Below are positions 33,571 through 41,736 of a DNA stretch of 53,295 nucleotides, one piece after another. The stretch is from Candidatus Obscuribacterales bacterium (GTDB taxonomy: Bacteria > Cyanobacteriota > Vampirovibrionia > Obscuribacterales > Obscuribacteraceae). The stretch is taken from the NCBI GenBank assembly GCA_019746975.1, contig JAIERK010000141.1, positions 1 to 53,295 on the forward strand. The letters run 5' to 3'. The number at the start of each line of letters is the position of its first letter. The stretch's first letter is position 1. The position numbers were made by a program, and so were the translations under genes. The notes under the pieces are model-generated. The model did no database searches. It had not been told where the DNA came from and was given only the letters and a program-made list of their open reading frames with translations.

Positions 33571-35349
33571 CTAATCAGAACCAGCCAGCCCATCCTCCGG
33601 CTCGATGTCTTGCTGGATCATGAGCAGATCGGCGAGAACAACATCCGCGTCTACATATCGTTCGGACAATTTCGGTGCCGTCGACTTGCGTACAATTTCG
33701 TTGATCTCATCCGACAAATATCGAGTCAACGTCTTTGGAGACGACTGAGAGATTGGCTCTGGCGGTTCTCCCGTCAACATAAAATACAGAGTAGCACCCA
33801 GCGCATATATATCACTCTGACTAGTCGCGCGCCCACGAAATTGCTCGGGTGGTATGTAATCCGGTTTCCCCACGACATCGTCTCGTTCGTCAGCTTTGCG
33901 ATAGGCGTGGAGCGAAGCATTGAAATCAATCAGTTTCAAGCCATCATTTTCAGTAAGAATGAGATTGTGCGGAGTAAAGTCCCGATGCACCACATTGATA
34001 GAACCGAGATAAATCAACATCTTGCACATAATCTTCGCAAGCTCGACCACCTGAGCTTCAGGCATCTTTCCCCGTAAAGCGACGTGATCTTGAATGGTTA
34101 CACCTTTGATGTGTTCCAGCTTGATGAAAGCCCTGTGGTCTTCGATGAGCTCACCTAGCCCTCTTACCATGTACTCATTATCGAGCTTGTTTAAAACAAT
34201 GAGTTCATTCTGGAATGGAATCAACGACAGATTTTCCCTTTCATTCCCGTCCGTACAAAGAATGAACTCCTTCAACACTATAGTCTCACCATAAATGTTT
34301 TCGAGAGAAAACTCTTCCGCTATGTAGATGTTTGCGAGTCCGCCTGTTGCAATAGTATCTACGATTCTAATAGTTTTGTCTTGCAACCAGGTGCCCGGCT
34401 CCAAAATATCGCTCAGATTGCTTCGGCTCCGATCGGAGATCTGACTGAACCAGAGATCGGTAAAACCCAGCCTGGAGAGCCAACCAAAGCGACTTTTCTT
34501 TCTATTTTTTTTGATTGGCTGGAATTCTTCCTTGTCAGCATAGAGTTCACCGACCACGCGCACTCCCAACCACCGGCGAAGCGAGCGCACAATCTGCCGT
34601 CGTTGATTGGTACTCAAACCGGCAAGCGGAATAACGAAGCGCTTTCCGCCTTTCGCTCGGACCTCCACGAAGTCTTCATACCAGCGATTGAGGATAGCGG
34701 CTCGATAGATAGACGACCAGACAACTGGTGTCTTCGAAGGACAAAATCCAAACACCATACATAACCAATCAAACACCACTTCGCGTGGACACAGTCTGGA
34801 CGCCGCCACTAAAGCCGACACTTTAGAGAATATGAACCGTGAGTAGCGCTCATTGACATGATTGTACGCAATCCGCCTGATTCCCACTTCACTGATTTGA
34901 ATAGAAAATCCCCTTGGTGTGAGCAGAGTCTTGGTTGCTGTCACGCAGAGCAACGGCAAGAAAATTAGAAGCCCAGTCCCGGAGGAGTAAATGTACAGAA
35001 GTAAGAAAACTTGTTGACTGGTGGCAGTGAGATTGAGGATTGAGCCAATATGCCAAACATTGAACAGCCAAAGCAATCCGAATGCCGGAAGGCCTGAGGC
35101 GAGGAAGAGCACGATGAATAGAGAATAGCATGACAGAAATCGGCTCCGCTCCAAATTATGGTTAACTAACTCCATTTGGAGTTGACCGGAACTCTCCGTT
35201 TCCTCAACAGGCATTAACGGTTCCTCAAGAGGCATCAACGGTTCCGAGAGGGTTACGGGCTCCTCACTGATTCGTGCTTGGAGTTCGGTATCAGGTCGCA
35301 TCAACCGTCGTAGGCTCCTTTTTTCTGATATCGACTTTGAGTGACTCAT
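33571..35349 (-). CDS. Membrane-anchored Ser/Thr protein kinase with DFN in place of DFG
   Basis: 592 residues. A Glu/Pro-rich N-terminus with a short repeat (EPLMPLEEPLMPVEE), two membrane helices (about 71-98 and 111-137), a cytoplasmic strand-rich domain (145-262), and a Hanks-type kinase domain (about 322-570): glycine loop TGGLANIYIA, Lys360 (VLKEF), Glu382, HRDFTPHN (455-462), DFN (475-477) and IPPEQF. Thr replaces the usual Lys two after the HRD Asp, common in bacterial kinases of this class; Asn in place of DFG Gly is rarer but keeps the magnesium-binding Asp. AAAGGG precedes the ATG. The start lies 59 bp inside the upstream kinase gene, so the two are coupled. Confidence 0.88.
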   Translation of the reverse strand: MSHSKSISEKRSLRRLMRPDTELQARISEEPVTLSEPLMPLEEPLMPVEETESSGQLQMELVNHNLERSRFLSCYSLFIVLFLASGLPAFGLLWLFNVWHIGSILNLTATSQQVFLLLYIYSSGTGLLIFLPLLCVTATKTLLTPRGFSIQISEVGIRRIAYNHVNERYSRFIFSKVSALVAASRLCPREVVFDWLCMVFGFCPSKTPVVWSSIYRAAILNRWYEDFVEVRAKGGKRFVIPLAGLSTNQRRQIVRSLRRWLGVRVVGELYADKEEFQPIKKNRKKSRFGWLSRLGFTDLWFSQISDRSRSNLSDILEPGTWLQDKTIRIVDTIATGGLANIYIAEEFSLENIYGETIVLKEFILCTDGNERENLSLIPFQNELIVLNKLDNEYMVRGLGELIEDHRAFIKLEHIKGVTIQDHVALRGKMPEAQVVELAKIMCKMLIYLGSINVVHRDFTPHNLILTENDGLKLIDFNASLHAYRKADERDDVVGKPDYIPPEQFRGRATSQSDIYALGATLYFMLTGEPPEPISQSSPKTLTRYLSDEINEIVRKSTAPKLSERYVDADVVLADLLMIQQDIEPEDGLAGSD

Positions 35350-36964
35350 CGTGAGCCCTTTTCAGATGAATTGTGTGAGAAGTACTGCGTTCGATTATCA
35401 ACCGGTTGAGCCTTTCTTCAACTTCGATAGCGTTAGCGATGCGCTCCGCGGTATCAAATCTGGTGAGATCTTCGACAAGACGATTAACCTCATCGGACAC
35501 ATTTTTGTTCAACGACTGAGGCGAACATACAGACAATGGTTCCGGCTCCGAGCCCGTAAGCAAGAAATGCATCGTAGCTCCAAGTGCATACAGATCGCTT
35601 TGCGGCGTAGATTTTCCTCTGAGCTGTTCTGGCGCCATATAGCATTGCTTACCTATCATTGTCCCTGTGACATTAGATTGGAAGCGATTTGCGGCACCGA
35701 AGTCGATAACAAAAACCTTCCTGGCATTATCTAAAACTAGATTGTGTGGCGTAAGGTCTCTATGAATAACAGGAGGATTCTGGCCATGCAAGTAGGCAAG
35801 GGTTTCGCAAATTTGATGAGCCCAATTCAGCACTTCACTCTCGGAAATAGCGCCAACCTTCTTTACTCTCTGGTAAAGGTCTTGTCCAGGGATGTATTGC
35901 AACGCAAGATAGCATCGATTGTTTTCCACGAAACTATCGACAACCTTAGCAATACTACGATGATCCAGTGTACTCAAATGCTCGCACTCTTTGAGAAACA
36001 ACTCTTTCGCTTTCCTTCCGGTCTCGGACTCGTGAGCCGATACTGACTCCTTCAGAATGACTTTTGATCCATCTTGAAGTTGCGCCAGATAAGTGGCTGA
36101 CATTGCGGTAGTAGCGAGCTGATTGATGATGAGGAATCGCTTATTTTGAAGCGAAACACCGTTCTGCAAAGGCACGAAGGTAGTGGATCGAAAGTGCCTT
36201 TGAAAGTCATCCTCCCAGAGTTGCGTATATGTCGAAGCAGGGATGCTCAATGTAGCATCCCCTTCGATCGGTCCCTGATGACCGACTACCGACGGAAAAG
36301 CATAAATAGCAACCCTATGAAGTATTTGGTTGAGACCACACTCTGAGAAATCGCTCCGCGGAATGCACACGATGGACCCATCTCGGAAATGGAATCTGAC
36401 CATCTGCGCACTGTCAGACTCACCAGAAATCTGGAAAGAGGAAAGATCTGTCCACTTACGTTTCGTTCGAAACTTTAGCTTAGATGCGAACCGAATAGGG
36501 AACCGGATGTAATTTTCGGTAAATGATAATGTGAACGTAGTCTTCAAAGAGAGCATCCCGACCATCAAGGCAGCCGGAACAGCAAATGTGGCAGCAGCAC
36601 AGGCCGAAAGAAAACACTTCAATCGAACCCAATCTTCGCCGTTCGGCATCAGAAGTCCAACTTTGTCTGCATAGTCCAAGTACCAACTATCGATCGCAAA
36701 GCGAAACGCATTGACCGGCACCAGTGCAGAATTTGACAAAACCAGAAAAATAATCGCGAATGTGAAAAGTATCCCGGCGACTGCGCATAGTGCATCGGCG
36801 AGGCGAAAGTTTTTCCGAATTCGAATACTTATGCGGGTCTCCTCGGTCCATTTTTCCAACCAAAGCGCTGGACCAAAGATGGGAACCAACGAGATCATCG
36901 AAAGGAGGAGGAAGCCAAGCATCCTGAATACGAGATCGATTATGGGATTCAGTACTTCGAACAA
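35291..36964 (-). CDS. Membrane-anchored Ser/Thr protein kinase with a glycine-poor ATP loop
   Basis: 557 residues starting at TTG 36964, chosen because AGGAG sits six bases before it. Helices at about 10-36, 56-78 and 115-140 precede a strand-rich domain (143-225) like that of the downstream kinase, then a kinase domain (about 268-525): Lys305 (VILKES), Glu326, HRDLTPHN (401-408), DFG (421-423), MAPEQ (443-447) and the αF segment SDLYALGATMHFLL. The phosphate loop reads LATTAMSATYLA with no glycine at all, unusual for an active kinase, although all catalytic residues remain. Shared layout and HRD-x-TPHN motif make the two kinases paralogues, expressed as one unit. Substrates are unknown. Confidence 0.87.
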   Translation of the reverse strand: MFEVLNPIIDLVFRMLGFLLLSMISLVPIFGPALWLEKWTEETRISIRIRKNFRLADALCAVAGILFTFAIIFLVLSNSALVPVNAFRFAIDSWYLDYADKVGLLMPNGEDWVRLKCFLSACAAATFAVPAALMVGMLSLKTTFTLSFTENYIRFPIRFASKLKFRTKRKWTDLSSFQISGESDSAQMVRFHFRDGSIVCIPRSDFSECGLNQILHRVAIYAFPSVVGHQGPIEGDATLSIPASTYTQLWEDDFQRHFRSTTFVPLQNGVSLQNKRFLIINQLATTAMSATYLAQLQDGSKVILKESVSAHESETGRKAKELFLKECEHLSTLDHRSIAKVVDSFVENNRCYLALQYIPGQDLYQRVKKVGAISESEVLNWAHQICETLAYLHGQNPPVIHRDLTPHNLVLDNARKVFVIDFGAANRFQSNVTGTMIGKQCYMAPEQLRGKSTPQSDLYALGATMHFLLTGSEPEPLSVCSPQSLNKNVSDEVNRLVEDLTRFDTAERIANAIEVEERLNRLIIERSTSHTIHLKRAHDESLKVDIRKKEPTTVDAT

Positions 36965-37262
36965 GGCATACTCCTGATTCGACCTGTGCCATCTCCCGAT
37001 GCATTAGACTTTGATTTGCGAACCACCTTCCTGTCGTTTTATTCCCGAGAATCGTCTCCTCCAATCAATGGAAGCCGCACAATACGAACAACTCCGTGCA
37101 TTCTCACAGTCGAAAACCGTGAAATGCGCATTTAGAAATGTGCACATTGCCGGCGAATCGAAGAACTAAACCGGGCTCAATTCAATTCTGCTGGTGCGCC
37201 CCTTCCGTTTCACAGATAGCCTTCGCTATTGCAGGCGCCTCGTTCATTCAGTGGTGCCATCT

Positions 37263-37490
37263 TTAGCAACCCTTTCGTTCATTTGAGAGCCTGCGTATAA
37301 GATTTATTGCCTCATCGACATTACCGGCTTGCAGCTCGACAGCCCCCAACACATTCCACTGCTAAACAAAAGCGTGCTCGCCGGGACATGAGCGTTCGTA
37401 AAACTGAGAAGCAATTTTGAGGTACTCCGCCTGAGTAACAACCGAATAGACATTCTTGCAACAGTGTAGCTGTACATTGGCTTCATCCTT
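37263..37490 (-). pseudogene. TPR-like gene relic with an in-frame stop
   Basis: The minus frame reads QAEYLKIASQFYERSCPGEH, then a TAG near 37360, then QWNVLGAVELQAGNVDEAIN and LIRRLSNERK before TAA at 37265-37263. This looks like a pair of tetratricopeptide-type helices broken by a nonsense change, with no upstream start in frame. It occupies most of the 529-bp gap between the kinase pair and the EF-hand gene; the rest of the gap (36965-37262) shows nothing else. Confidence 0.45.
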
Positions 37491-37493
37491 TTC

Positions 37494-39215
37494 ATGAACG
37501 CCAGTGGCATAGTAATGAGCCCCGAAATACCTACGCAAGGCGACAACGAAGCGCGCGATAAACCAACAGCCACACATACACAAAGTGTGGACTCGCTGGA
37601 GCAGTATCGAAACATGACCTTCGGTCCTGAATCCATGTTGGATTGGCAAGGTCAATCCAAGACTGACGATGATAAGAGCAAAGAAAAAACAAGCGGTGAA
37701 AAAAATGATACCAGGCTCGCGGCAGCTTACCTCAATTACGATACTGGATTGCTGGAACCATCAGAGAACTCAAAAGAAACAGACTATTCAGAATCGTCGA
37801 AAGTAGGTCAGAAGCCGACAGATAAAATGATGCAATGGATGGACAAGAATTTCAAACAACTAGATTCCGACGGGGATGGAAAGCTAACCAAGGAAGAGCT
37901 AGGTCGCGCCATGCTCAATCCAAAACTCGGCAACGGAGAGGGGGCAGCTTATATTTCCACCGCCTACTTGAAAGCTGACTCCTGGAGCGAAGCCGCGGTA
38001 AGTATGAGACAGGATGGAAAGGGAGAACCAGGAGAAACCTCTGGCGGCAAGAGAAATGAGAATGCCGGGATCACGAGAGAAGATTTAAAAGCTATACGCG
38101 ACAACCTGCCTAGACTCGACCAGAAAGATACTGCCGACAGCTTGAGAATTGATGGAATGAAAGACATTTTCTCACGCATTGACGTGAACGGTGACAGAGT
38201 CATCACACATAAGGAGCTGAAGTCAGCGATGGATCGCAAGGATTGGAGCAGTGAACAACGCGAGAGCCTGGAAACGCTCCAAAAGCGATTCTCGGATGTC
38301 TCTAAGGCTTCCGACGATATGTCGCCGGTCTCGGACAGTCAGGATTTCATTCAGCCAGAAAGACTGATACCTCGCACCAAAGACGGTGCGGAAGATGAAT
38401 CGGTTAAAACCTATGTCAGCGAGATCGATGTCGAGAAATTCGCAAAAGATGGCGACAAGTTCATGAATTCTTTGAAAGGCACGCTCGACTATAAACAACA
38501 ACGGCTCAAAGGTGCAGACAGTCAGGGTGAAACAGGAAGCTGTTTTGTCCTCAGTCCAATGAATAGCATGTTGGAAAAAAATCCGAACGCCATCAAGAAT
38601 ATGATTCGCGACAACAAAGACGGCACTTCAACAGTCACCTTCCCCGGTGCCAGAGACAAGCCTATCACTGTAGCGAATCCGACCGAAGCAGAGCGAATGA
38701 CATACGTTAGCGGATCTCATTCAGCCATCATAGAGAAGGCATATGCAAAACATCTGGTATCACAGTCAGGACAAGAAGCAAAATATAATGGTAAGGATGG
38801 AAAACCGGCAACACCTGTTCAAGAAACAATGAAAGATGGCGGAGACGTGATTCAGACCATGAAACTCTTGACCGGAAAAGATGCGGGCTTCGTGACGACT
38901 AACAATGACAAGTTGGTTTCACATCTGAAAAGTGCAAATCAAAAAGATCAAAATGTGGTGGCAGTTTCAAAAACAAAAGACAAAATACCGGAAGGCTCAC
39001 CGCTTCTTCATACACATGCTTTCGCAGTGACAGGCTTCGATGAAAAGACAAATACAGTGGAATTGAAAAATCCGTATTCATCGAGCCGAGACGGCAGTTC
39101 TATAGAGCCAATCAACTCGCAAGGCAAAGCGCTGGACGGCAAGAATGACGGGCGCTTCAAAATGTCTCTCAATGACTTCAAGGCACACTTCGGCTGGGTT
39201 TACGCACTCCGGTGA
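37494..39215 (+). CDS. EF-hand protein with a C-terminal calpain-like cysteine protease domain
   Basis: 573 residues. Residues 1-105 are low-complexity and hydrophilic. EF-hand 1 is canonical (DSDGDGKLTKEE, 124-135); EF-hand 2 (DVNGDRVITHKE, 230-241) keeps its acidic ligands but has Arg where the central Gly normally lies. The C-terminal domain shows QGETGSC with Gln344 and Cys350, the calpain/papain Gln-to-Cys spacing, followed by NPNAIKNMIRDNKDGTSTVT, typical of bacterial C2-type calpains; His508 (THAFAVTGFD) and Asn526 (LKNPY) complete a plausible triad. Calcium may control the protease. No signal peptide is seen. Start at 37494 has no good ribosome site; an ATG at 37515 is an alternative. 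Confidence 0.8.
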   Translation: MNASGIVMSPEIPTQGDNEARDKPTATHTQSVDSLEQYRNMTFGPESMLDWQGQSKTDDDKSKEKTSGEKNDTRLAAAYLNYDTGLLEPSENSKETDYSESSKVGQKPTDKMMQWMDKNFKQLDSDGDGKLTKEELGRAMLNPKLGNGEGAAYISTAYLKADSWSEAAVSMRQDGKGEPGETSGGKRNENAGITREDLKAIRDNLPRLDQKDTADSLRIDGMKDIFSRIDVNGDRVITHKELKSAMDRKDWSSEQRESLETLQKRFSDVSKASDDMSPVSDSQDFIQPERLIPRTKDGAEDESVKTYVSEIDVEKFAKDGDKFMNSLKGTLDYKQQRLKGADSQGETGSCFVLSPMNSMLEKNPNAIKNMIRDNKDGTSTVTFPGARDKPITVANPTEAERMTYVSGSHSAIIEKAYAKHLVSQSGQEAKYNGKDGKPATPVQETMKDGGDVIQTMKLLTGKDAGFVTTNNDKLVSHLKSANQKDQNVVAVSKTKDKIPEGSPLLHTHAFAVTGFDEKTNTVELKNPYSSSRDGSSIEPINSQGKALDGKNDGRFKMSLNDFKAHFGWVYALR

Positions 39216-39358
39216 CTGAAAACCTAGCTTCTCACATCGTAATGTGTCCTGGGACGAATGATTTCTCACTCTACCCAGGACACAATGCGGCTCACCCTAA
39301 ATCTGAGTTTTATTAGCGCAAGGCATAGACTCCGGATCAGTTCAGTTAGACAGGCAGG

Positions 39359-39796
39359 TCAATCGTTGAGGATAGGTACCTTTGATTTGACGAAATCAAT
39401 CTGCTCTTGGGTCAAACCGGCGAAGAGATTCGCAGGCTCGAGAGAGCCTTCGGGGAAGGCACATCCCTCTGTAAGACTAGGATTTTCGCCTTCTTGAATC
39501 CTGCGAACTTGCTCTTCGAATCCAGGCTGACAAAGAGTAAACAGCGGGCAAGTTATGCAAGGCGTCCGATCGCGACTTGCAGGCAAGTACTTACCTTCGC
39601 TGATACAATACTCCTCGAACTCCGGTCCTTCATAGAGTTTTGTTGGATCTACGTTGTACATCATCAGTGCGTCTCTTTTGGGAATGGTAAACTGCACCAA
39701 ATATGGTATTGCCTGGAAAAACTGAAGGCGATACGTAAAAGCGCAATCTTCATGCATGGCTAGCCAATAATCAATCGTATTGGAGTATCTGCACAC
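39359..39796 (-). CDS. Small hypothetical protein with a C-x2-C-x5-C cluster
   Basis: 145 residues if the GTG at 39796 is used, or 132 from the ATG at 39757; neither has a clear ribosome site. The sequence is coding-like throughout (YRLQFFQAIPYLVQFTIPKR, then TKLYEGPEFEEYCISEGKYL). The cluster TPCITCPLFTLCQPGFEEQV plus a Cys upstream (EEYC) and one downstream (TEGC) could bind zinc or an iron-sulphur cluster. I do not recognise the family. It is convergent with the EF-hand/protease gene and borders a decayed stretch on its upstream side. Confidence 0.5.
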   Translation of the reverse strand: MCRYSNTIDYWLAMHEDCAFTYRLQFFQAIPYLVQFTIPKRDALMMYNVDPTKLYEGPEFEEYCISEGKYLPASRDRTPCITCPLFTLCQPGFEEQVRRIQEGENPSLTEGCAFPEGSLEPANLFAGLTQEQIDFVKSKVPILND

Positions 39797-39853
39797 CGCC
39801 AGTGGTGATCACGTAGAGTAATCAATAGCAGGTCAAATCGGTTTTTCCCATAA

Positions 39854-40430
39854 TCAACAGTCTCGATTTCCATCTAAGTCACTAAACGACGCGTAATCAA
39901 CTATAGTCTCGATCAACTGCTCGCGCGCGAGACAGGCAGCATGACCTAGTATTTTCTGGCCACCGTCTAATTCAGATTCCTGTGGCTGCCATCCATGAGA
40001 TAGGTGCCACTCTAATAATTTATCCGCACAAGGCTTGTGATCAAAGACGGCGACCGCCGCCAGATTGCCTACTCAAGGGACACCCAAGACGAGAACTCTA
40101 GCGTCATTTTTAAAGGGCAGAATAACATCGAGAGTGAATTCGTCCTGCGCCACGATGTCCATATCACGAATCGAAAAACCTACGATATAAAGGAATCGAA
40201 AGGCCCGATCGAGGTACATGATTAGTGCAGGACGTGCCGAACGGCTCCTAGAGGCTGTTCGCGATCCTGCTCCAATGCCAAGGCAAGTTCCGTTCAACGT
40301 TCAACAGGAAAGAGACTGAGCGTCTGCGAGTAACTCAATACCGATCGAGATTCGCGCACTCTGCCAATCCGCGCCCAAGCTCTGGATATTCGTCCGTAAA
40401 TGCTTCCAGGAAATCACGAAAATTCTTCAT
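39854..40430 (-). pseudogene. Multiply broken gene relic on the minus strand
   Basis: It opens with a plausible start at 40430 (CAGG upstream) reading MKNFRDFLEAFTDEYPELGR and stopping after 31 codons at 40335. Further protein-like pieces follow in other frames: ELALALEQDREQPLGAVRHV, then MYLDRAFRFLYIVGFSIRDM through DARVLVLGVP, a TGA at 40075-40073, and in the same frame GNLAAVAVFDHKPCADKLLE, HLSHGWQPQESELDGGQKIL and on to TGA at 39854. The TGA sits where a sense codon would be expected. I take it as one dead gene of about 180 residues; the family is not recognised. Confidence 0.5.
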
Positions 40431-40456
40431 GGCGGTACCTGCTCGACTATCTCGAT

Positions 40457-40657
40457 CTAATCATGGCGCAACAAATCGAACAATTCCCGAAAACGGGGAG
40501 ATCGAATAGCGCCGGTTAAGAATCGGCAGTATTGATGCGTCAGCGACTTGGCCGACTTCTCTCCTCTCAACGAGGCATCCGAGACTAAATTGACATTGAT
40601 GTTTAGGCTCCATACGTTTCGGATGTTTTCAGGAACACAAAAGTGAGCTCCGCCTAA
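40457..40657 (-). pseudogene. Truncated gene relic upstream of the broken gene
   Basis: The minus frame from 40657 to TAG at 40457 gives 66 protein-like residues (HFCVPENIRNVWSLNINVNL, then SLTHQYCRFLTGAIRSPRFR and ELFDLLRHD) but has no start codon and is cut by an upstream TGA. Its stop lies 27 bases before the start-like ATG of the next relic, so the two may have been an operon. The remaining stretch 40658-40832 probably holds the methyltransferase promoter. Confidence 0.4.
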
Positions 40658-40832
40658 TCAACAGCTCTCCAACCCTAGTGTGAGCGACTGAGTCAGGGAC
40701 CAAGGGCGAAGTATAGCCTCAAACTTAGAAATTACCTATTTTAGTAAGCAGCGTTTAGCTTTAGGAATGTTGTAAAGTCATTAATCGACAACTCAGATTA
40801 ACTCTTGGCAACATCAACTCGAGCAAACATCC

Positions 40833-41675
40833 ATGAGCAAAACCGCGTTACGGCCTACATTAGAGCGCTCGTCCTCAGGACAAGGGGCGCCAGGCACGCT
40901 TCAGGACAAGACTCAACGCTATCCATATGAAACGATCGCCGACAACGAGCGTGAACATTTTTGGTTTATCGCCCGAAATGAGCGCATCTCTCGGCTCATG
41001 AAAAGCGAAGTGCCTAACTGGCGGAAAGCCTCCTTTCTGGAGATTGGCGCAGGGACTGGCAATGTCCTCGGACACCTCTGGGATGAAGGGTTTACCGACC
41101 TGTCTGGCTGGGAGATTGTCGAAGACGGCATCGCGATCTGCCAAAAGCGATACCCCAACATCAAGTTTTCCAACACCAATTTTCTGACGCAAAAACGTCT
41201 CGATCAGAAATTCGACTCCGTCGGAATGTTCGATTGTCTCGAACATTTTTCAGACGATCAGCTCCCATTGATGCGCGTGCGCCAGCTTCTCAAGCCAGGC
41301 GGAAAGATTGTTCTCACGGTACCGGCACATATGTTCCTCTGGACAGTGATGGACGAAATCTTCGGTCACTATCGCCGTTACAACAAGAGCGAGCTCACTC
41401 GGTCACTCGAAGAGGCTGGTTTTACCGATATAAAATCGGTTTATTTCATGGCTCCGCTCGTACCGATAGCAATCGTTCATCGAGGCAAGCTTCGGGTGCC
41501 CAAGGATGCTACCGAAGAGCAGATTGAAGCTATCATGCGCCGAGAGACAAGCATCCCGCTCCGTCCAATCAATACCGCCATGTTGGCGATTAGCAGATTG
41601 GAACATAGCATCATGGGAATGAGAGATCTCAGTTTCGGCGGCTCACTGCTGGCGGTGGCGACCAGTCCGGACTAA
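40833..41675 (+). CDS. Class I SAM-dependent methyltransferase
   Basis: 280 residues. Motif I FLEIGAGTGNVLGHL (68-82) binds S-adenosylmethionine, with the acidic residue of motif II in WEIVEDG, motif IV FDCLEHF (133-139) and LKPGGKIVLTVPAH (153-166). The later GHYRRYNKSEL is typical of methyltransferases encoded with glycan and lipid-glycan genes. The first 30 residues look disordered. The next gene, 61 bp downstream, is a GT-C glycosyltransferase, so a methylated surface glycan or lipid carrier is a reasonable substrate class. No clear ribosome site precedes the ATG. Confidence 0.85.
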   Translation: MSKTALRPTLERSSSGQGAPGTLQDKTQRYPYETIADNEREHFWFIARNERISRLMKSEVPNWRKASFLEIGAGTGNVLGHLWDEGFTDLSGWEIVEDGIAICQKRYPNIKFSNTNFLTQKRLDQKFDSVGMFDCLEHFSDDQLPLMRVRQLLKPGGKIVLTVPAHMFLWTVMDEIFGHYRRYNKSELTRSLEEAGFTDIKSVYFMAPLVPIAIVHRGKLRVPKDATEEQIEAIMRRETSIPLRPINTAMLAISRLEHSIMGMRDLSFGGSLLAVATSPD

Positions 41676-41736
41676 CAGCCTGCAGAATCTTCACCACACT
41701 GGTGCAAGAGCTCTTGTGACTTGAACGGTTAAGGTT

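Noticed and set aside
40073..40075. TGA inside a protein-like minus-strand frame, possible selenocysteine codon
   Set aside because: The same relic has other frame breaks and no SECIS-like hairpin was seen directly after the TGA, so a dead gene is the simpler reading.
40037..40225. 62-codon plus-strand frame opposite the decayed minus-strand gene
   Set aside because: It is antisense to a more convincing broken gene and has only a poor ribosome site.
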